From NCBI GenBank assembly GCA_022496805.1, contig CM040087.1, positions 4,910,001 through 4,974,000 of the forward strand: a DNA stretch of 64,000 nt, in the 5' to 3' direction. The DNA is from Pohlia nutans (taxonomy: Eukaryota; Streptophyta; Bryopsida; Bryales; Mniaceae). A program made the position numbers and the translations under genes. Positions 56,063-64,000 of this stretch are shown piece after piece (the stretch's first letter is position 1; the number at the start of each line of letters is the position of its first letter). Under the pieces are notes generated by a model. That model did no database searches and was not told the DNA's origin. It saw only the letters and a list, made by a program, of their open reading frames with translations.

Positions 56063-57082
56063 ATGACCGCCCTAAACTGGGCGACTCACTGTTCATTTTC
56101 TCCCAGTGTTTCCAGCCCTCCTCGCCAACAAAGTTTTGTACTTTCCGATAGCATTAGGATTGATAGTGCGCAACCAGAGTTAGAGAAGAGAGAGCGCCGA
56201 AAACTTAGGCGTAGTTCGCGGAAGAGAAAGAGAGTGCGTCCGGAGTTAGTGGAAATGGCGCGGAGAGGAGAGAGTTCTGCAAGGTTCAAAATCGCGGAGA
56301 AGAAAGTGGTTCCGGTCGTTCCGCAGCACCCGGGCGACTTTGACAAGCTGCGCACCGATCTCACGACCATAGAGTGCGCGGAACTCCTTTACCGGGAGTG
56401 GGATTTGCAGGATGCCCGGATGTTGGAGGCGTTGAGGGGCGGAGACATGGAGCCAGCCTTCCGGACGAGCTTCATCCGGGCGAAGTACAAGCACTGGACT
56501 CGGGAGCACTGGCGCATGACGTACGACTTCCCGGACACCACGAACGACCTCGAACCGGTCCAGAAGGGAGACTCGAGTTGGGTGATAGAACGTTTCTCCC
56601 GGATGTCGGACAAGGACGAGTTTAAGGTGGAGGATTGCAAGACTCCCTGGGAGCAGCGGCTTCTCCAGTTTTTGGTGTCAATTCTTAACCCGGACAAGCC
56701 CACCACCCTCACGATCACGTTGGCGAAGGGCATCTACTCCACACTATACTACAAGAAGAAGATCAATTGGGGCTTCGTGGTACAGCGGATTGTCAACCGG
56801 GAGGCGTCAAAAATCGGAGGTACGAAGGGTTGCTCCATTGCTCCTTTCCTTTATCACTTGTACGCCAAGCACGGATGCCTCACGGATAGGGAGAAGGCGA
56901 GGCCGGAGACGCAATCGGTTCCGGTAGAAAGGAGCCCGGCCAAGAAAAAGGCGGCGCGTCCGGGAGGGGAGCTGAACCGGGCAAGGCGTGTGCAAGAAGA
57001 AGAGGAAGAGGAAAGGGATGCCAGGGCGACCGGAGCGAGTCGGAGGAGCGAGAAATGGCTCGCCCGGAAGAGAGAGACATAG
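56063..57082 (+). CDS. Plant transposon protein (putative plant transposon domain type)
   Basis: A 339-residue frame; an internal ATG at 56255 (MARRGESSARF) is an alternative start. A basic N-terminus (KRERRKLRRSSRKRKRVRPE) is followed by a globular part of about 200 residues with PWEQRLLQFLVSILNPDKP, GIYSTLYYKKKINWGFVVQR and APFLYHLYAKHGCL. That order (polymerase-like leucine-rich start, KINW, then a hydrophobic YxLY near the end) resembles the putative plant transposon protein domain common in plant repeats. The last 70 residues are Lys/Arg/Glu-rich. Codons are GC-rich with many CCGG, unlike the AT-rich surroundings. Function unknown; DNA or nucleoprotein binding is a guess. Confidence 0.5.
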   Translation: MTALNWATHCSFSPSVSSPPRQQSFVLSDSIRIDSAQPELEKRERRKLRRSSRKRKRVRPELVEMARRGESSARFKIAEKKVVPVVPQHPGDFDKLRTDLTTIECAELLYREWDLQDARMLEALRGGDMEPAFRTSFIRAKYKHWTREHWRMTYDFPDTTNDLEPVQKGDSSWVIERFSRMSDKDEFKVEDCKTPWEQRLLQFLVSILNPDKPTTLTITLAKGIYSTLYYKKKINWGFVVQRIVNREASKIGGTKGCSIAPFLYHLYAKHGCLTDREKARPETQSVPVERSPAKKKAARPGGELNRARRVQEEEEEERDARATGASRRSEKWLARKRET

Positions 57083-58760
57083 TATATTCTTTTACACCCC
57101 ATGACAGGCATATTCTACAAATACTATTACTTTACGTATCATGTACACATGCACCATATAGGTGTTGCACTGCTGCATTCGATAAGTTTGCACTGGCAGT
57201 GGTCAACTGATCACATTCCTTAGCTTATTACAGCATGTTCGGGAGGGTGGGCGGGTACTTTCAGTATCAACACCTGAGGGAGCTTTGAACTTAGGGTGCT
57301 GGAATGTCAAGTATGATACCCTAACTCGCATTATTCAAGTGATGTAATCGACCATGAGTATGATGCGGTTCACCACTTGGCTGGGTACTTTTAGTACTAC
57401 ATACTTAATATTATTCTAGTCAAGACGAAGCAGGGATTTATTTTGCATCATCTGTATCGATCATCAGACCATATGGAAGCTTGTGCACTCCGGGGTGCTA
57501 AACTGCAAAGAGAATTTGCCTAGTTATAACAAGTAGCTAGCAAGTCAGGATCTCATACAACAGAATCTTGGGTTCAACCAGATGGGAGTGTGTGCTCACT
57601 AGGGTACTGAAAAAAGAACACTTGTATCAAGCAATGAATAAGTGGAAATGAGAATATAACCAGATGCATCGAGGTCATGGATTCATAGGTGTTACAGGCT
57701 GACTACTCACTAGTAGCTCTGAGTAAGAGTTAGAGCCACTAGGGTACTAAAAAAGAAACCACATGCATTGGAACAACACCAGATGGATTGGAATCAAGAG
57801 TTCATGGGTGTTATTCGCTAAGTAGTAATTTCGAATAAGATTCAGAGCTAGGCTTCATCACGAAATTACACTGCATACTAGTTGTAAGAGAAACTTGTCA
57901 AACTACTTAGAATCACAAAAGCCAAGAACAGTCAACATGATTGGGACCGTATGATTTTAGCAGGCCAGGCTGGCCAAACTCATGTCTGCTCATTCCAAAG
58001 CAAAAGTTGAGGGAGCCGCCTCACCTACATCCATGGCCAAAAACAAACAATTAGTCAGTTTTCAGTCGTATGCAAGGTGTCTTAAGCAGGTCTCCAGTTG
58101 TTATCCATGTCACAGCAAATGCAAAGGAATGTCAGAATAGTCTTTTAATAACATGTAACACCACCTCTAATTCCTCTCTCAAAATGAATGCACTCATCAC
58201 ACAGTTTCATGGGACCTTGTTCGCCATTGGTGCGAAGTTTCCGTGCCAGTTGTTCTGCGGAAGCAGCTCTCGATCACGTGCAAACTTGAAGTCGAATAGG
58301 CTCCTCACAAAAGCACAGGCAACACAAGAATGAGAAGCACCTCTAGCTCTGACTCAAGCCGGAAAATAAGGAGTCAGTCGTTCACTGGTTCTCAGTTAGA
58401 GTGAGTTAAACCCTTGCATGGATGTATGAGATACCAACTGGTACTTTCATTGCCAGTAAGTCATTGTCTGTGGCCGCCCTGGAGGCTTGGACAGAATAGG
58501 ACTCCTGAGAATGCTATGGGGAGTATGGGCCATGCATGCTGTGTGATGATTTTGTGAAGTAGTCCAACGTACTTAACTTTAGGTAGTAGGCCTTATGTAC
58601 AAAGTTTAGTGTAACACTTAGTGGCATGAGAGAGCCTATGGTAGTACACGTGGATTCACTTTCTTGGTGTTTACATAAGATATACAGAAAATATCTTAAA
58701 AAATAAATGAATAAATTTACATATCATATGGAAATATGATAGTACAAAATGGGAACGTCC
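57083..58760. other. Interior of the second element, non-coding
   Basis: Lower GC than its neighbours. About 90-bp diverged tandem units containing ACCAGATG, CTAGGGTACT(G/A)AAAAAAGAA and GGGTGTTA lie near 57575-57850. GGGTACTTT(C/T)AGTA occurs at 57255 and 57384. It may be an intron between the ORF at 56063-57082 and coding-like sequence after 58770, but no splice model could be fixed. Confidence 0.35.
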
Positions 58761-58772
58761 CGGACCGTATTG

Positions 58773-58800
58773 TGTGAGAGAGAGAGAGAGAGAGAGAGAC
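58773..58800. repeat. (GA)n microsatellite
   Basis: An uninterrupted GAGAGA run of about 26 bp at the start of the second CCGG-rich block. Confidence 0.9.
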
Positions 58801-60520
58801 CGGAGGCGTCCCAACCGGCCAGAGGTACTGAACCGGAGGAACGTCGGAAGGGAAGGGAGGACCTGGTACGAGAGCAACCGGGTGGCGCCAGGGCCTAGCC
58901 TGAGGAGCGCCGGAAGAGGAGATGGTGGAGACGGGTGCCCAATAGGGAGAGGAAGAAGAACCAGAGGGTGGGCCAGGAGGTAACCCGGACGGTCAACCGG
59001 ACGGTGCGCAAGGGGCAAACCAGAAGGCGAACAACAGGGGGAATGCGGTGAGCAAGTGAGCGAACCGGTTGTTCCGGATCAGGCGCCAAAGGCAGAAGAT
59101 CAAGCACAGCAGCAAGAAGAAGCAGGGGAGTAGCTGCTCGGAAGCCCCGTTGTTTAGTTAGGATCCGGATTCAGTGGATCCGGCCTTGTAGGATAACTTT
59201 TTGAGTAGGTAGGTTAGATCTTTTTGTGAATAGACTTTTTAGGATTCAAGTGCTAGTGGCAGTTTAGGATAGGAACTGAACCGTGGGGAGAGCTCCCCGG
59301 ATTTCCGGATCCCGGGTTTGTAGGATGTGAGGATTTCTTGGATCTGGGCGTTTGGGGTTTGCTTCTTATCAAGGAATGTTCTTCATTCCTTGGGTCTTTT
59401 GTGTACCACTGTTCCTTGCAAATGATTATAGGCGCATGTTCTTTTCCACAAGTTGTGTGTGTGTGTGTGCTTGTGTTGTTGCTTGAGACAGTGGTCCAAC
59501 TAGTCCCTTGGTAACCGGAAGGACTAACCGGGTTTTGTCGTACATTCAGTTAAGAGTCCGGATAGAGGATTTGGGGGAGTTACACTAGTAGAAATCTTGT
59601 CTTATGTGACAAGTCTTTAATGACTCAATGTCGGGAATGACATGTCCGTAATGACACAAAGTGGGACTTTGTGTCATTATGGACTTGTCATTCCCGACAT
59701 TGAGTCATTAAAGACTTGTCACATAAGACAAGATTTCTACTAGTGTTAGAGGTTGTTTAAATGTAGGGTTTTCTGTGCCCGGTTGGAGGGGATAATCCGG
59801 ATTAGTGGCTGAGAGGATAGGAGGGGGTACTCCGGTTCTGTCAGAACTCCTGGACGGGTAGTCTGGTAGAGGTGCCAACATCTGGGTAGGTCGTGCAACA
59901 TCAGGGTACGGAAAAGCCAGAGTAAAATAGACCGTTAAGAACCCAACCGACTCCGGACACCCCGGATATTGTCCATCGAGGTTAGCAAGTCGTTGTAGTA
60001 TTTTGGGAGAAGGGGGAAACCGGTTGCGCTTGTGTGACCGGCTGTGGGTTTTGGATAAATCTGCAGTTGAAGTGCAGTACGGAAAGTACTCGGATCAAGG
60101 AGTTGAGATAGGGTAACCGGAAAGTAGTGAAGTTCCCATCACCGAAATGAGTAGGGAAGGGTGTGCCTTTAAATCCAGCACCACTAAATGCAAATGGAAA
60201 ACCCTCTGAGGGAAAACAGAGGCTAAAACAAACCGGGTTAAGTTGTTAGGATAGACCGGGCAGAGTAGGGTTGGATAAACCTCCAATCCGGACAGAAACC
60301 GGATCTAGCAATAACCGGATCAGTTAGTAGAAAAAGATCCGGTTTAGTACGGAAAGAGGAAGATAGCTGGTGAGAGAAAGAGAGAAATCACCAGCCCGGA
60401 CCAATCTCCGGAAACCTCCCACTCCACAGAGTCTCCGCGGAACGATAACCCGGAAATCACCTTTACGAGCATTCTTAATACGAAAAAGTGCGCTCTAGGG
60501 GAGTATCCGGTATCACGTGC
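58801..60520. other. Second CCGG-rich block
   Basis: Very frequent CCGG, usually in ACCGG or CCGGAT. Short Arg/Gly-rich and Pro/Gln-rich frames near 58801-59150 could be an eroded continuation of the transposon protein (no clear domain). From 59150 on there is no coding capacity. A (TG)n run lies near 59455. The 163-bp CACTA-type element at 59583-59745 is inserted here. Confidence 0.5.
59583..59745. mobile_element. CACTA-type MITE, nearly perfect palindrome
   Basis: Ends CACTAGTAGAAATCTTG inverted at both sides, with arms of about 75 bp that are almost exact, flanked by TTA at 59580-59582 and 59746-59748. The 3-bp duplication and CACTA start are diagnostic of the superfamily. Arm identity suggests a young insertion. 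Confidence 0.9.
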
Positions 60521-60666
60521 TACGACACAACCAATAAAAAAATTTATCATTTTCAACATCATCACAAAGTTCAAAGCCACTAGAAACTGTGCAATGCTTT
60601 TATGATATTGAGAACAACAAAAACAAGTTGTTCGATTAGTTGAATCAATTATGTGTGTCATGAACT

Positions 60667-61206
60667 CTTGGCGGGTTCACTCAATGTATTCAATGCAAAG
60701 CATATGCTAACAAGTTATTTTTCGACCCCCTATTTGAATTTTATTAAGTTTGATTTAGCTCCAAGATTTTGAGTGTTGTCACATAATTAATCATTATATC
60801 TTTCATTTGAAAAAAATCTTTCATTAAACTCAACAGCACCTCTAAAAACACAATTGAAGATTGAACTAAAATGGATGTATTTTCACTTTAAACATTTATC
60901 AAGAATGCGTTCGGATGAATATAGCATTCAATTTTGGTATATATAAAATATATATGAGCCTTCATTTTTACAATGTAATATAGGAGATCAAAGTATGTAT
61001 TAGTTGTAGAGTGCATTTATTCTCTTCAAGAATTTGTAAGTAATTATATAGAATAAAGAAAATTCACAAAAATTCTCAATATATATATAGATATATATAT
61101 ATATATATATTTCAAGTTGTTTGATTGATTTTTTACAATGTACTATAGGGGATCAAAAACCTGTTCGCACGTGGTTGTAGTAAACACATTGAGTGAATCC
61201 CCTGAG
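60667..61206. mobile_element. hAT-like foldback in the right terminal repeat
   Basis: An 8-bp direct duplication CATGAACT (60659-60666 and 61207-61214) brackets a 540-bp segment. Its ends are CTTGGCGGGTTCACTCAATG and, inverted, CTCAGGGGATTCACTCAATG. Rejoining the flanks restores the sequence of the left terminal repeat (AGAACTATAG.CTTTG). An 8-bp duplication is typical of hAT. Confidence 0.75.
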
Positions 61207-61762
61207 CATGAACTATGGTCTTTGTTCCAAAAATTTAAACCAAAAAACGCATCGTATGGCTCTAATATATAAATTAAACGCGTTGTCCTATTCAACAAAC
61301 ATTTCAAATGCAAGGGCACCAATATATAACAATGGTTCATCTTGCAACCTATACACTCTTACAATGGCCAATGCAGTCTCATGCTCTCAATTCTAACAAA
61401 ATATTCAAATATTGTGAGAAACAACATCATTTGCGTATTTGTCAAATTGTGAATATTTTAAATTCTATAAATTTCAATGTCCTTCAATTTTTTGTACAAC
61501 AATCTCAAACTTGACAAAATTTAAAGTAATTCCAAATCAAGGTGCACAAAACCAAGTTTGAGATATGGTCAACTTTGAAAGTCATTTTTTTTCAAATCAC
61601 AATTGAGTTTTTCTTCAAACTTCCATAGTAATGTGTTATATGTCGCATACTACAACTTTCGCATATCTACTTTTAGACTTTGCACATTTATGCTCATGGT
61701 ATGGTTATTTAAATGAAAAGTTTCAAAATCAATACTCAGTTTTGTTCATCATTGTATTGTCA

Positions 61763-64000
61763 CTTAATCCTGAATGCCTTTCTTATTGACAAGGGGCATA
61801 TACTTTGTTCATTACCGGTGTGATGTCCTGTTTGGATTTTGTGGTAAAGAAATACCCAAATCGTTCTACATTCGACTACATATACCATATACTATGGACC
61901 ACAGTAATTACAATAGGTCACAACTGAATATATCTCAAATTGAGTGTGGTGCTCATAATTTTAGAATAGTTTACAACCTCTTTGACATAGAATGGATGTT
62001 GTGGGCCACATTTACTTTACACCCGCTACAATTGAACATCACTTGATATTGAAACGAGGGGCTTACTTCTAAATGTCTTAAAAACTACGTACAATTAAAT
62101 TTCCTAATCCTTATAATGTGTATTACAAAGTTATTACAATGACATAAGTTTTTACTTGTGGGATGCACTCTATACTATGTTTAAGAATCACATGCATTCA
62201 TGACCCCCTCTAAAAACCCCTTGTATACGAGGGGTTATATGTTTAAAAACCTTTGTATTCAAATTAAATTTGCCTTAAATATATGTTTATTGTAAGTATA
62301 CATCAAATATTTTCAACTCTAAATATGTTTATTGTATGTATACGTAATACATCAATGTTCAAATTATTACCCCTTTTGTGCACTCATGTATACTTGTACA
62401 TATATAGTATAGTGCACCCCCGGGATTTTTTTATTGGACCTATAAATCCATTAGAGGTGTGTTTTGTGAATCTTCTTATCTCGACACCCTTTTGAGCAGC
62501 CATTAAACATCCATTAGTGAATTTCGTAATACTTAGACTACTCAATGAAGAAGGCAATTTCGTAAATAATTTTGATAACTTTAATAAAATTTGAAGTGTT
62601 CATAATTTGAAAAATTTGTTACACACTTTTTCAAAAACGTCATAAATTTTCAACTTTAGGACACTAAGAGAAATTTTATATTTAGATTTGATCTTGGATT
62701 TATTTCAGTTTCTGCAAACTCCGAAGAGTAAACTATTCTTACATCTAAGGTGAGTGGGCAACTAATTGACACCGACCATAAACAAACTCCTGTAATTACT
62801 TTATCAATGATATTTCACTATGCCAAAAATCAACAATCAGTAAAATAATTATGACTTTGAATCACTACTTGAACTTACTTCATTTATAAAGATTATGTTT
62901 ATTCTATGATTCTTTATATTCCTTTGGGACATATTCACTGTCAACTTTAGCCCAAGTTTATTGTCACAGATAGGAAACCTAAACCATGGACTTTGAAAAT
63001 TCATAACTTATTCAATATAACTCCAAATTCATGATTCAACAAGGGGTAGATTTAGAATTGATTTGCTAATTCATTCAAACTATCACATTGCATCTTATAT
63101 TACCATTAATAAGTGCAATGGTCAAAGTGTCAGTTTATGGCATGTCCACCTTAAATGTTGAATCTTCCTTTCTTATAAAGTAATGGCTTGATGAATGGAA
63201 TATTTTAAATTTTAATGTCTTTTATAATTATTGGAAAGAGAGTCTAAAAAGAAGAAGATAGAACCGTATTCTCTCAATCACCAAGAGGTCAATACTAGGC
63301 TTCACAATTTCACCAATTATTGAGATGAGTCAATTTTTTAAAGTCTAGAGACCATTCATCATTTTAATATTTAGCTTTTATAATACACAATCCATTATTT
63401 AGTGCTTGTCACAATGAGGTAATGGACTAAAGGTTAAAGATTTCAGTTATTGCTTATTGCTTTTCAAGAATTCCTAATTGATAAGGTAAGGTTATGGCAT
63501 TTGTATTTGTGGTCTTTCATTGGTGAAAAGCTCAAGAATTTTGAAGACTGCTAATATCTTACATTGAAGCCAAGATATGAAACTTTAATGAACCTTTTAG
63601 GCTTGCAGCAATTAGAAACTGCCTTTACAAATACGTTAACCTACTTTTAAAAATTTCAAAAAGAAATAAGGTTGAAAACCCCCATAACTTAACTGCCTAC
63701 TCCTCAAAGAACATCACGTTGATGTCATCAACAACTGCTATTCATCACCCACTTATAATTCAAACATTAGCTATCTACAAAATATGTGTTTTTTTGATGC
63801 AATTCAAAATATTTTTGTATTAAATAAAACACCAGTTATATTCCATAAAATAAACATGAATATCTTTTCACTTTCAAAATTCATACAAAATACACTTTTT
63901 GAATATATATATATATATATATCAATATATGTTATATTATATTTTCATGAATCTTGAAAACATTTCCAAGTTTATTTTCTTTGTTTTCTAAACACAACTT
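61763..64000. other. AT-rich sequence to the end of the window
   Basis: No gene recognised. Frames at 61774-62046 and 62283-62495 lack family motifs. Short (TA)n runs lie near 63905-63921. TAAATATATGTTTATTGTA occurs with a variant near 62278 and 62322, a small direct repeat. Confidence 0.3.

Larger units (their letters stand above)
55045..61762. mobile_element. Second element with Mutator-like terminal repeats and CCGG-rich interior
   Basis: The left terminal repeat (55045-about 55776) and right terminal repeat (about 60648-61762) are inverted copies. They begin (A/G)TGATGAACAAAACTGAG and are clearly related to the repeats of the 42186-49840 element (shared TTGAAACTTTTCCATTCAAA-type sequence). 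The left repeat contains the MITE at 55133-55272; the right contains the hAT-like insertion at 60667-61206. The interior has an ORF at 56063-57082 and a second CCGG-dense block. No transposase with a DDE core is visible, so it is probably non-autonomous. No target duplication fixed. Confidence 0.65.

Noticed and set aside
58404..58420. TTAAACCCTTGCATGG resembling an element start
   Set aside because: An extra A separates TTAA from CCC and no opposite end is found.

Overview
This is a 64 kb stretch of nuclear DNA from a land plant, mostly AT-rich and packed with transposable elements. Genes are few, have short exons with GT-AG introns, and include plant-only families (phytocyanin, S-protein homologue, OVATE family protein, TGD5-like glycine-rich protein). 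One intronless gene at 50657-51310 encodes an RIIa-domain protein of the ropporin / radial-spoke RSP11 type. That family belongs to motile cilia, so the plant probably makes swimming sperm: a fern, lycophyte or bryophyte rather than a flowering plant. I cannot name the genus.

Layout. 1-3.3 kb: AT-rich sequence with one large foldback. 3.3-5.2 kb (-): two-exon phytocyanin with a proline-rich tail. 5.97-6.93 kb: inverted-repeat element carrying what looks like a captured exon. 8.49-8.99 kb (+): S-protein homologue, with a MITE just upstream. 13.8-14.6 kb (+): TGD5-like gene of three small exons. 15.96-18.70 kb (-): four-exon secreted thioredoxin-fold gene whose introns are filled with MITEs. 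22.47-26.73 kb (-): two-exon, unusually long OVATE family protein. 31-33 kb: coding-like fragments of unknown identity. 42.19-49.84 kb: a Mutator-like element with terminal inverted repeats (TIRs) of about 1.7-1.9 kb and a decayed three-exon transposase. 50.66-51.31 kb (-): RIIa protein. 55.04-61.76 kb: a second element with related TIRs and a CCGG-dense interior encoding a plant transposon protein.

The most interesting signal is a swarm of at least twelve small non-autonomous elements between 8.3 and 54.7 kb. They sit between TTAA target duplications, begin CCCT or CCCC, and at many of their ends carry a short palindrome centred near nucleotide 25. Tetranucleotide TTAA targets, CCC termini and this spacing together match the piggyBac superfamily, which is not a usual component of land-plant genomes. 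Several are nested or chained through shared TTAA sites, and one nested copy has an empty site visible in a paralogue in this window. No piggyBac transposase lies in the window, so an autonomous partner would have to be elsewhere.

Other element families can be told apart by their ends and target duplications: a CACTA-type palindrome (TTA), a PIF/Harbinger-like interleaved pair (TAA), a hAT-like insertion (8-bp duplication), TA-flanked foldbacks, and a family ending in ATAACATTCAGTAGC. Gene models here were joined by hand from splice sites and reading frames. Family names come from remembered conserved motifs, not from database searches.
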